From Lachnospiraceae bacterium (GTDB taxonomy: Bacteria > Bacillota_A > Clostridia > Lachnospirales > Lachnospiraceae), in the NCBI GenBank assembly GCA_009774655.1, contig VSOD01000047.1, forward strand, positions 1 through 15,435: 15,435 nt of DNA. The letters are read 5' to 3'. The notes beneath the pieces are model-generated. The model did no database searches, was not told the origin of the DNA, and saw only the letters and a list, made by a program, of their open reading frames with translations. Positions 1 through 7,043 of the stretch are shown piece after piece (position 1 is the stretch's first letter; each line of letters starts with the position of its first letter). The translations under genes were made by a program, and so were the position numbers.

Positions 1-1255
1 TAATGGCCTTCTGCTGGTTGCCGCCGCTCATGGAACGGACGACGGTGTCATTGCCCTGGCTGCTCCGGATATCATATTTGTCGATCAGGGTCTCGCCGTA
101 TTTCGTGAATGCATCCGTATGTACCACGCCCTTTGTGGAAAAGGGTTCTTTGAAATAGCTTTTCAGGGCCAGGTTATCGGACAGTGTAAAGTCCATCACC
201 AGCCCGACATTGTGCCGGTCTTCCGGAATATAGGAGAGGCCTGCCAGATTCCGTCTGCGGATGGAATACGAAGTGATGTCCACGCCGTTCAGGGTGATGG
301 TGCCGGCGGCAGGTTTCATCAGCCCGGCGATGGCGTCGGCCAGCTCGATCTGTCCGTTGCCGGATACGCCGGCTACTACGAAGATCTCACCCTCCCGCAC
401 GGAGAAGGAGACATCCTTTACGACCTCATACCGGTCTTCGTTCCGGACGGTCAGATGTTCTACGCGCAGGACTTCTTTGCCGAATCCGGGTTCCGGCTTG
501 TCCACGGTAAAACTGACTTCACGGCCCACCATCAGATTGGCCATGGTCCGGGTATCGGTCTCGGCTACATTTAAAATGTCGATCAGTTTTCCGCGGCAGA
601 GGATAGCGCAGCGGTCGGCGATCTTCTTGATCTCTTCGAGTTTGTGTGTGATCAGGATGATGGTCTTGCCGTCGTCCCGCAGGCTGCGGATGATCTCCAG
701 CAGGAATTCGATCTCCTGGGGTGTCAGCACGGCGGTCGGCTCATCGAAGATGAGGATCTCCGCTTCCCGGTAGAGCATCTTAAGGATCTCTACGCGCTGC
801 TGCATGGATACGTTGATCTGCTCGATCACCTTCGTGGGATCCACCTCCAGGCCGAACTTGCGGGAGAGAGCCAGAATATCTTCATTGGCCTTCTTAAGAT
901 CCACAGAGGGAAAAAGGCCCAGAGTCTTCTTCACGGGTTCCATGCCCATGATGATATTCTCGGCGATCGTGTAGTTGCTTACCAGTTTAAAGTGCTGGTG
1001 TACCATACCGATATTCAGTTTTGTCGCGTGGTTGGGAGACTGAATCTTCACTTTCTCACCGCGGATGATGATCTCACCCTCGTCCGGCTCGTACATGCCG
1101 AAAAGCATACTCATCAGAGTAGACTTGCCGGCGCCGTTCTCCCCCAGAAGTGCGTAGATCTCGCCCTTTTTGATCTGGATGGATACGTCGTCATTGGCTA
1201 CGATCCCGGGAAAACGCTTCGTGATATGATTCATCTCAATAATGTAATCTGACAT
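1..1255 (-). CDS. ATP-binding protein of a BMP-type nucleoside/simple-sugar ABC importer (partial, C-terminus off the window)
   Basis: This is a cytoplasmic ATPase with two nucleotide-binding domains on one chain, as in the RbsA/NupO (YufO) type that powers nucleoside or sugar uptake. The first domain has a Walker A motif GENGAGKST near residues 38-46, a degenerate signature NVSMQQR, and Walker B ILIFDEPTAVLTP. The weak first signature is typical of this family. The second domain begins around residue 260 and reaches its signature MSGGNQQK just before the window ends, so about 418 codons are visible and roughly the last 90-100 are missing. The start ATG (1255-1253) follows a GAGGG ribosome binding site. 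The gene lies downstream of the BMP lipoprotein on the same strand, separated by a terminator hairpin. The two permease genes would be expected beyond the window edge. The exact substrate cannot be read from the sequence; purine nucleosides are the family's commonest cargo. Confidence 0.93.
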   Translation of the reverse strand, partial: MSDYIIEMNHITKRFPGIVANDDVSIQIKKGEIYALLGENGAGKSTLMSMLFGMYEPDEGEIIIRGEKVKIQSPNHATKLNIGMVHQHFKLVSNYTIAENIIMGMEPVKKTLGLFPSVDLKKANEDILALSRKFGLEVDPTKVIEQINVSMQQRVEILKMLYREAEILIFDEPTAVLTPQEIEFLLEIIRSLRDDGKTIILITHKLEEIKKIADRCAILCRGKLIDILNVAETDTRTMANLMVGREVSFTVDKPEPGFGKEVLRVEHLTVRNEDRYEVVKDVSFSVREGEIFVVAGVSGNGQIELADAIAGLMKPAAGTITLNGVDITSYSIRRRNLAGLSYIPEDRHNVGLVMDFTLSDNLALKSYFKEPFSTKGVVHTDAFTKYGETLIDKYDIRSSQGNDTVVRSMSGGNQQKAI

Positions 1256-1320
1256 GCGCTGCCCTCGCTTTGGATTATTAAATAAGAAAATAAAAATCGC
1301 TATATTTATAGAATACGGCA

Positions 1321-1357
1321 AAATAAAAAAGGCCGCAAGAGAAAACCTCTTACAGCC
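1321..1357 (-). terminator. Internal terminator/attenuator between the BMP lipoprotein and its ATPase
   Basis: Read on the minus strand, an 11-bp stem (GGCTGTAAGAG with CTCTTGCGGCC, two G-U pairs) closes a 5-nt loop and is followed by six T, an A and three T. The two mismatched positions pair only as wobbles in the minus-strand RNA, which fixes the direction. It lies about 20 bases after the lipoprotein stop. It probably lets most transcripts end after the binding protein and a minority continue into the ATPase. Confidence 0.85.
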
Positions 1358-1374
1358 TTAATATTTTTATGAAA

Positions 1375-2625
1375 TTACCAGGAGAAATCCTCGGGAGTTA
1401 CTCCGTTGAAGTTCGCTGCCGGAACGATCGTGCCGCCCTTAACCTGCTCGTAAGCCGCGTCGATCTTGGAGATGGTCTCGGCGGACAGCTGGCATCTGCC
1501 GTCTTCCTTCACATAGCCTGTGGAATCCGTGTCAGCCTGCAGTACCACGTTAGCGCCCTTGAAGGTGCCGTCTACGATGGTATTTAAGGAACGTTCCACG
1601 TTCAGGTGCATTACTTTCAGGGCGGATGTCAGAACTACATTGGCATCGCCGTTGGCGCCGTCGTCATACTGGTCAACGTCGCAGCCGATGAACTTAACGC
1701 CTTCCGCCTCTTTCACTGCTGTCAGGACACCGTTGCCGGATGCGCCTGCCGCAACGAAGACAACGTCCACGCCCTCTGCGATCAGTGCGTTGCCGACTAC
1801 CTTACCGGTTGCTTCGTCGGCGAAGGAACCGATATAGTTACCGCCTACGTCTGCGCCGGTTACGTCTGTGCCTGCATAGGAAGCCAGTTCAACGATCTCT
1901 ACGTTCAGGCCTTCGGTCTCGTTGGCATATTTAACACCGCATTCGAAACCGTACTGGTAGTTAACGTTGGAAGGATAAGCGATACCGTTGACAACAGCCA
2001 CCTTGCCGGAAGCTGTCTCAAGTGCAGCCGCCATACCTGCGAAGAAGCCGGACTCCTGCTCGGCAAACTGCATCGCATAGATATTGTCTACGGTTACTTC
2101 ATTGCCCTCTGCATCGGAGGGGAAGGAGTCTACCAGGATAAAGTCAACTTCCGGGTTCTCCTGCGCGATGGTCGCGATGCCTGCGAACTGGAAACCGCAG
2201 CATACGATCACGTCATAATCCGCCACGATATCTGCCACTGCCTGTACGGCTGCCGTAACGTCGCCGGTTGTCTCCTGTACCGGTGTAACGGTGCAGTCAG
2301 GATGGCTCTCGATAAAGGTCAGGATGCCGTTGTAGTTGTCTTCGTTAAAAGAACCGTCATCTACGCCGGAAGGGCTGCTGACAATAGCGATCTTAAGCGC
2401 TGCCGCGTCGGTAGCCGCTTCTGTGTCTGCTGCCTCGTCTGTGCCTTCGGTCTCCCCGGCTGCCTCAGCCTCGGGTTCTTCTGCTTCGGCCTCAGCCTCG
2501 GTGTTCTCGGTTGTCTCTTCTGCTGCCGCATCCTCTGCCGCGGGCTGTGTGTTGCCACTGCCGCATCCAAACAGGGAAAGGGTCATAACAGAAGAAAGGA
2601 TCATTGCTAAAACTTTCTTTTTCAT
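1375..2625 (-). CDS. BMP family (PnrA/TmpC-like) substrate-binding lipoprotein
   Basis: This 416-aa extracellular lipoprotein would capture the ligand for the ABC importer whose ATPase follows. The N-terminus is a lipoprotein signal peptide: positive MKKK, a hydrophobic run, and lipobox LFGC with the lipidated Cys at residue 21. An unusually long acidic, Ala/Glu-rich linker (about residues 22-77) probably spaces the domain from the membrane. The periplasmic-binding fold starts near residue 78 and carries the BMP-family hallmark DDGSFN and the later GCDVDQYDDGA segment. BMP proteins such as PnrA and TmpC bind purine nucleosides; the ligand here is inferred. The reading frame is open upstream to 2766, but ATG 2625-2623 is preferred because GAGAGGAGAT precedes it and the signal peptide begins there. 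Confidence 0.95.
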   Translation of the reverse strand: MKKKVLAMILSSVMTLSLFGCGSGNTQPAAEDAAAEETTENTEAEAEAEEPEAEAAGETEGTDEAADTEAATDAAALKIAIVSSPSGVDDGSFNEDNYNGILTFIESHPDCTVTPVQETTGDVTAAVQAVADIVADYDVIVCCGFQFAGIATIAQENPEVDFILVDSFPSDAEGNEVTVDNIYAMQFAEQESGFFAGMAAALETASGKVAVVNGIAYPSNVNYQYGFECGVKYANETEGLNVEIVELASYAGTDVTGADVGGNYIGSFADEATGKVVGNALIAEGVDVVFVAAGASGNGVLTAVKEAEGVKFIGCDVDQYDDGANGDANVVLTSALKVMHLNVERSLNTIVDGTFKGANVVLQADTDSTGYVKEDGRCQLSAETISKIDAAYEQVKGGTIVPAANFNGVTPEDFSW

Positions 2626-2784
2626 ACTTGATCTCCTCTCTGTGGTAAGCATGTCCTTGCTGCATGGTAGACTGCATGTCAGATGGGCATATAAGATAAG
2701 CGCATCTGCCGTGCCGGACATTTGTCTACATTCGTTAATATTAGCACTACAAGGGCAGAAAAGCAATTCCCATTTTTCATAAAA

Positions 2785-2814
2785 GTATCATGTATTTTTT
2801 AAAATTCCTGTAAA
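2785..2814 (-). promoter_or_regulatory. Candidate promoter for the BMP lipoprotein gene
   Basis: On the minus strand TTTACA (2814-2809) and TGATAC (2790-2785) are separated by 18 bases, leaving a leader of about 150 nt before the start codon. A second candidate closer to the gene, TTGCTT with TAATAT 17 bases later, is about equally good. Only the presence of a promoter in this divergent gap is likely; the exact choice is weak. Confidence 0.35.
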
Positions 2815-2839
2815 GTAGTGTGAAAATTTTGTGAAGTCT

Positions 2840-2868
2840 TTGACAATATTTTTTATTTGTTGAATAAT
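2840..2868 (+). promoter_or_regulatory. Sigma-A-type promoter of the ABC exporter operon
   Basis: A perfect -35 TTGACA (2840-2845) and a -10 AATAAT (2863-2868) are 17 bases apart in AT-rich DNA. Transcription would begin near 2875, about 30 nt ahead of the first exporter gene. That gene has an AAAGGAGAG ribosome binding site at 2887-2895. The 280-base gap between the divergent genes holds this promoter and the minus-strand promoter, with no other gene. Confidence 0.8.
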
Positions 2869-2906
2869 GATATAGGACAGTAGAAGAAAGGAGAGAGAAA
2901 AACAGT

Positions 2907-4658
2907 ATGATCAAAACACTTGCGGCGCAGATTAAGGAATTTAAGAAAGCATCCGTTCTGACGCCGGTTTTTATGATCCTGGAGGTTGTTTTTGAGATGC
3001 TGATCCCGCTTATGATGGCTTCGATCATAGACGACGGCGTGGAGGCAGGGAATATGCGCCACATTTATTATGTAGGCGCTTTTATGGTGGGGGCGGCGCT
3101 GTGCGGCCTTTTTACCGGTATCATGGGAGGTAAGTTCGGAGCCAGGGCTTCCACCGGGTTTGCACGCAATCTGCGGCAGGCGATGTTCGAGAATATCCAG
3201 ACATTTTCCTTTTCCAATCTGGATAAGTTCAGCACGGCGGGGCTGGTCACCAGGATGACTACGGACGTGACGAATATCCAGATGGCATATCAGATGCTCC
3301 TGCGCATCTGTTTCCGGGCACCGGTCAGCATGATCTGCGCCATGTCCATGGCTTATCTGATCAATGCCAGGCTGGCCACGGTTTATCTGATAGCGCTTGT
3401 GCTGCTGGCGATCGTTCTCTTCCTTATTATAAGGAGAGCGATGAAATATTTCCAGATGGCTTTTCCGAAATACGACGAGCTGAATGCTTCCGTGCAGGAG
3501 AATGTCAGCGCCATCCGTGTGGTGAAGGCTTACGTGCGGGAAGAGTACGAGACTTCCAAGCTGCAAAGGGCCAGCCAGGCCATCTACGATATCTTCATTA
3601 AGGCGGAGAAGAACGTCGTCCTGAATATGCCGGTCATGCAGTTTACGGTCTACACCTGCATCCTGCTGATCAGCTGGATGGGAGCGAAGATGATCGTGCA
3701 GAGTGAACTGACGACGGGCGAGCTGATGAGCCTGATGACTTACTGCATGAATATTCTGATGAGTCTGATGATGGTGGCCATGATCTTTGTTATGATGAGT
3801 ATGAGTATCGCCAGTGCCAGACGGATCAGCGAAGTGCTGAATGAAAAAAGTGATCTGACTAATCCGGTCAATCCGATCTATGAAGTGCCGTCGGGTGAAA
3901 TCGAGTTCCGCAATGTGAACTTTTCCTATTATAATGATGAAAACAACGCGGTGCTGCAAGACATCAGTCTGAAGATCAGGGAAGGCGAGACGGTAGGGAT
4001 CCTGGGAGGCACGGGCAGCTCGAAGACCAGTCTGGTCAATCTGATCAGCCGTCTGTATGACGTGACATCGGGAGCCGTTTACGTGGGCGGCCATGACGTG
4101 CGGGAATATGATATGGACAGCCTGCGCAATCAGGTGTCCGTGGTGCTGCAGAAGAACGTGCTTTTCTCGGGAACGATCCTGGAGAATCTGCGCTGGGGCA
4201 ATGCCGATGCCAGCGAGGAGGAATGCCGGCGGGTATGCCGGCTGGCCTGTGCGGATGAGTTCGTGGAGAAGATGCCGCAGGGCTATCACACTTACATAGA
4301 ACAGGGCGGCTCCAATGTGTCCGGCGGACAGAAACAGCGTCTGTGTATCGCCAGGGCGCTGCTCAAGAAACCGAAAGTCCTGATCCTGGACGACAGTACC
4401 AGCGCTGTGGACACGGCGACGGACGCGAAGATCAGGAAGGCCTTTGCGGAAGAGATACCGCAGACCACGAAGCTGATCATCGCGCAGCGCGTTTCCAGCG
4501 TCCAGCACGCGGATCACATCATCGTCATGGAAGACGGCAGGATCGACGGTTACGGCACCCATGAAGAGCTGCTGCGCGACAATGAGATCTACCGAGAGGT
4601 GTATGAGTCCCAGACCGGCGGCAGCGGAGATTTTGACGAAAAGGAGGGGGATGCGTAA
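2907..4658 (+). CDS. ABC exporter half-transporter with degenerate ATP site (TM287/LmrC/BmrC-like subunit)
   Basis: This 583-aa protein has an N-terminal six-helix exporter domain (about residues 15-310) fused to an ATP-binding domain. Several catalytic positions are non-standard. Walker A is GGTGSSKT (367-374), with Ser where the third conserved Gly is expected. Walker B ends D495-D496, so the catalytic Glu is Asp. The switch-loop His is Gln (IAQR, Q527). The signature NVSGGQ (470-475) is intact. This pattern marks the non-hydrolysing site of heterodimeric exporters such as TM287/288, LmrCD and BmrCD. The stop codon TAA overlaps the next start by one base (taATG), so the partner is translationally coupled. 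Cargo is unknown; drugs, lipids or peptides are possible. Confidence 0.95.
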   Translation: MIKTLAAQIKEFKKASVLTPVFMILEVVFEMLIPLMMASIIDDGVEAGNMRHIYYVGAFMVGAALCGLFTGIMGGKFGARASTGFARNLRQAMFENIQTFSFSNLDKFSTAGLVTRMTTDVTNIQMAYQMLLRICFRAPVSMICAMSMAYLINARLATVYLIALVLLAIVLFLIIRRAMKYFQMAFPKYDELNASVQENVSAIRVVKAYVREEYETSKLQRASQAIYDIFIKAEKNVVLNMPVMQFTVYTCILLISWMGAKMIVQSELTTGELMSLMTYCMNILMSLMMVAMIFVMMSMSIASARRISEVLNEKSDLTNPVNPIYEVPSGEIEFRNVNFSYYNDENNAVLQDISLKIREGETVGILGGTGSSKTSLVNLISRLYDVTSGAVYVGGHDVREYDMDSLRNQVSVVLQKNVLFSGTILENLRWGNADASEEECRRVCRLACADEFVEKMPQGYHTYIEQGGSNVSGGQKQRLCIARALLKKPKVLILDDSTSAVDTATDAKIRKAFAEEIPQTTKLIIAQRVSSVQHADHIIVMEDGRIDGYGTHEELLRDNEIYREVYESQTGGSGDFDEKEGDA

Positions 4659-6559
4659 TGCCGGGACCGATGAGAGGCAGAATGCCCGGGGAGAAGAAGG
4701 TAGAGAACCCGGGCAGGATTTTTAAAAGACTGATGAAATATGTGATGAAAAGCTACGGGCTGCATCTGGTCATCGTCGCAGTCCTGATCCTTGTCAGCGT
4801 GCTGGCGAATGTGCAGGGGACGATGTTCATCCAGAGCCTGATCGACGACTATATCCAGCCTTTGCTGACGGCGGAGTCGGCCGATTATCAGCCGCTGGCG
4901 ATGGCGATCCTGCGGGTGGCAGGTTTCTATGCCATCGGTGTGGCGTCAGCTTATATCTATAACAGGCTCATGATCAATGTGACGCAGGGCGTATTGCGAA
5001 ACCTGCGCAACGATCTGTTTTCCCATATGGAGACGCTGCCCATCAAATATTTTGACACCCATTCCCATGGGGATATCATGTCCATCTATACCAACGATAC
5101 GGATACCATCAGGCAGATGGTCAGCCAGAGTATGCCGCAGGTGTTCAACAGTGCGATCACCGTTGTCAGTGTCTTTATCAGCATGGTCATCTTAAGCGTG
5201 CCGCTGACGATCGTGACTCTGGTGATGGTGGCGGTGATGCTGGTAGTGACGGCCAGGACGGCCGGGATCAGCGGACGGTATTTTCTGCAGCAGCAGAGAG
5301 ATATCGGTAAGGTCAACGGATTTATCGAAGAAATGATGGAAGGTCAGAAGGTGGTGAAGGTCTTCTGCCATGAGGAAGAGAATATTCAGAAGTTCAATGA
5401 GCTGAACGAAAACCTCTATCACAGTGCGGACAGGGCCAATTATCTGGTCAATATCGTCGGTCCGGTGAACATGCAGCTGGGCAATGTGAGTTACGTAGTC
5501 TGCGCCATAGTGGGCGGTGCGCTGTCGCTCTCCGGGATCACCGGCCTGTCGCTGGGATCGCTGGCCAGCTTCCTGACCTTTAACAGGAGCTTTAACATGC
5601 CTATTAACCAGATCAGTCAACAGCTCAATTCCATCGTTATGGCCATGGCCGGCGCGGAGCGCATCTTCAAGATGCTGGATGAGGAGCCGGAGACGGACAA
5701 CGGCTATGTGACGCTCGTTCATGTAAAAGAAGAGAACGGCAGGCTGGTGGAGAGCAAGTCCCGTACCGGGCGCTGGGCATGGCGGCATGAACATCAGGCG
5801 GACCATTCCGTGGATTATGTGGAGGTGAAAGGCGATGTGGTGTTTGACGGCGTCGATTTCGGTTACAATGACGAGAAGATCGTATTGCACGACGTACAAC
5901 TTTTTGCCACACCCGGACAGAAGATTGCCTTCGTGGGATCTACCGGAGCCGGCAAGACTACGATCACCAATCTGATCAACCGCTTCTATGATATTCAGGA
6001 CGGCAAGATCCGTTACGACGGCATCAATGTGAATAAGATCAGGAAAGCCGATCTGCGGCGCTCTCTCGGTATCGTGCTGCAGGATACTCATCTGTTTACC
6101 GGAACGGTCATGGACAATATCCGTTACGGCAAGCTGGATGCCACGGACGAGGAAGTCATCGCGGCGGCGAAACTTGCCAACGCGGACGGCTTTATCAGAC
6201 ATCTGCCGGAGGGGTATGATACGGTGCTGACCGGCGACGGGGCCAATTTGAGCCAGGGCCAGAGACAGCTTCTGGCCATTGCCAGGGCGGCCATTGCCGA
6301 CCCGCCGGTTCTGATCCTAGATGAGGCCACCAGCTCCATAGATACCAGAACGGAGCGCATCGTGCAGGACGGCATGGATAAGCTGATGAAGGGCAGGACC
6401 ACTTTCGTGATCGCCCACCGGCTTTCTACGGTCAAGAACTCCGACTGCATCATGGTACTGGAACAGGGCAGGATCATCGAGCGCGGCACTCACGACCAGC
6501 TGATCGAAGAACAGGGCAAATACTATCAGCTGTATACGGGGAATGCGATCGCGACGTGA
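4658..6559 (+). CDS. ABC exporter half-transporter with consensus catalytic motifs (TM288/LmrD/BmrD-like subunit)
   Basis: This 633-aa partner of the preceding subunit has a six-helix membrane domain (about residues 25-335) followed by an ATP-binding domain. The catalytic motifs are standard: Walker A GSTGAGKT (427-434), Walker B LILDE with E556, and switch His587 in IAHRLST. Its signature is NLSQGQ (530-535), where Gln replaces the usual second Gly. That altered signature would pair across the dimer with the degenerate Walker motifs of the first subunit, leaving one active site. A linker of about 40 residues (around 355-395), with a Trp/His-rich stretch, precedes the nucleotide-binding domain and makes this subunit longer than its partner. 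The ribosome binding site AGGAGGGG lies inside the end of the upstream gene. The operon ends with the terminator hairpins just downstream. Confidence 0.95.
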   Translation: MPGPMRGRMPGEKKVENPGRIFKRLMKYVMKSYGLHLVIVAVLILVSVLANVQGTMFIQSLIDDYIQPLLTAESADYQPLAMAILRVAGFYAIGVASAYIYNRLMINVTQGVLRNLRNDLFSHMETLPIKYFDTHSHGDIMSIYTNDTDTIRQMVSQSMPQVFNSAITVVSVFISMVILSVPLTIVTLVMVAVMLVVTARTAGISGRYFLQQQRDIGKVNGFIEEMMEGQKVVKVFCHEEENIQKFNELNENLYHSADRANYLVNIVGPVNMQLGNVSYVVCAIVGGALSLSGITGLSLGSLASFLTFNRSFNMPINQISQQLNSIVMAMAGAERIFKMLDEEPETDNGYVTLVHVKEENGRLVESKSRTGRWAWRHEHQADHSVDYVEVKGDVVFDGVDFGYNDEKIVLHDVQLFATPGQKIAFVGSTGAGKTTITNLINRFYDIQDGKIRYDGINVNKIRKADLRRSLGIVLQDTHLFTGTVMDNIRYGKLDATDEEVIAAAKLANADGFIRHLPEGYDTVLTGDGANLSQGQRQLLAIARAAIADPPVLILDEATSSIDTRTERIVQDGMDKLMKGRTTFVIAHRLSTVKNSDCIMVLEQGRIIERGTHDQLIEEQGKYYQLYTGNAIAT

Positions 6560-6567
6560 CAATAGAA

Positions 6568-6609
6568 AAGGACATTGGAGCAGACGGGAATGTGTGCTCC
6601 GATGTCCTT
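6568..6609 (+). terminator. Long hairpin directly after the exporter operon
   Basis: A 15-bp stem (6568-6582 with 6595-6609, one G-U pair) closes a 12-nt loop only eight bases after the stop codon. It is followed by a weak T-rich stretch rather than a run of T. It may end transcription, or protect the 3' end of a transcript that stops at the next hairpin. Confidence 0.6.
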
Positions 6610-6624
6610 GATCTTTGTTTGGGG

Positions 6625-6646
6625 TGCGCCTGAGGGCGCATTTTTT
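6625..6646 (+). terminator. Rho-independent terminator of the exporter operon
   Basis: The stem TGCGCC/GGCGCA with loop TGAG is followed immediately by six T (6641-6646). This is a textbook intrinsic terminator for the plus strand. Confidence 0.88.
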
Positions 6647-6665
6647 GAACCTGGGTTTTGATTTG

Positions 6666-6845
6666 CTAAGGAGTGTCAGTTAAAGGAGACTTCTGGTATA
6701 ACTTTCGCTCTACGAATTTCTTTTCGAGCATCAACTGTTTCAGTACGGCTTCGTTATCACCGTTTTGAGCCACAAGTTCAAGGCGTTCGATCAATTCCAA
6801 CTGGTCAAGGAGATAACAGTTCAACTCTTTTTCATTATTTGGCAT
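6666..6845 (-). CDS. Small hypothetical protein, 59 aa
   Basis: I do not recognise this protein. It is 59 residues, charged and probably all helical (for example LDQLELIERLELVAQNG), with no signal peptide or membrane segment. The frame is open upstream to an ATG at 6923, but the predicted promoter -10 lies at 6919-6914, so that codon would not be transcribed. ATG 6845-6843 has an AGGTGAT ribosome binding site. The strong promoter, the good ribosome binding site and a leader of about 60 nt support a real gene. It is divergent from the secreted metallo-hydrolase gene and shares an operator-like region with it, so the two may be co-regulated. It could be a small regulator, but nothing in the sequence shows DNA binding. 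Confidence 0.6.
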   Translation of the reverse strand: MPNNEKELNCYLLDQLELIERLELVAQNGDNEAVLKQLMLEKKFVERKLYQKSPLTDTP

Positions 6846-6913
6846 AAGATCACCTGCTTTCTGTATACTTGCCTGAGGACAGGATACTTTGTTGTCAACT
6901 TCTCTATAAACAG

Positions 6914-6942
6914 AGTATAACAAAAGCCGTCCAGTGTGTAAA
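6914..6942 (-). promoter_or_regulatory. Promoter of the 59-aa gene
   Basis: On the minus strand a -35 TTTACA (6942-6937) is followed after 17 bases by TATACT (6919-6914), with an extended -10 TG one base upstream. Start near 6907. Confidence 0.75.
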
Positions 6943-6949
6943 GCGGCTT
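6924..6949. promoter_or_regulatory. Inverted repeat between divergent promoters (candidate operator)
   Basis: AAGCCG (6924-6929) and CGGCTT (6944-6949) form a perfect inverted repeat with a 14-base centre. It covers the -35 and part of the spacer of the minus-strand promoter, and touches the first two bases of the plus-strand -35. A bound protein could control both genes at once. Confidence 0.45.
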
Positions 6950-6976
6950 GCCATTTATTCTGTGACTGTGTAAAAT
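6948..6976 (+). promoter_or_regulatory. Promoter of the metallo-hydrolase gene
   Basis: A -35 TTGCCA (6948-6953), 17-base spacer and -10 TAAAAT (6971-6976) place the start near 6983. Its -35 is six bases from that of the opposing minus-strand promoter. Confidence 0.65.
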
Positions 6977-7043
6977 AGTGTATATCAATTTCTCAATTTA
7001 TCCTGAATAAAAACAGAATACAGAAAAAGAGCAGGGAGGTTTC

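Noticed and set aside
1606..2610. 334-codon plus-strand frame opposite the BMP lipoprotein
   Set aside because: Antisense shadow of a well-supported gene. Its Cys/Gly-rich composition comes from the Ala/Glu codons on the other strand.
2626..2790. Possible purine riboswitch in the BMP lipoprotein leader
   Set aside because: The leader is long and the transporter type fits, but I could not form the required three-stem fold with its conserved loop pairs. Only a GTCTACC-like stretch is reminiscent.
2853..4562. 569-codon minus-strand frame opposite the exporter gene
   Set aside because: Very His/Gln-rich, no conserved motif, and entirely antisense to an ABC exporter subunit with all its domains.
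6647..6658. LexA-like GAACCTGGGTTT after the exporter terminator
   Set aside because: The central bases break the RNRY rule and it lies downstream of a terminator, away from any promoter.
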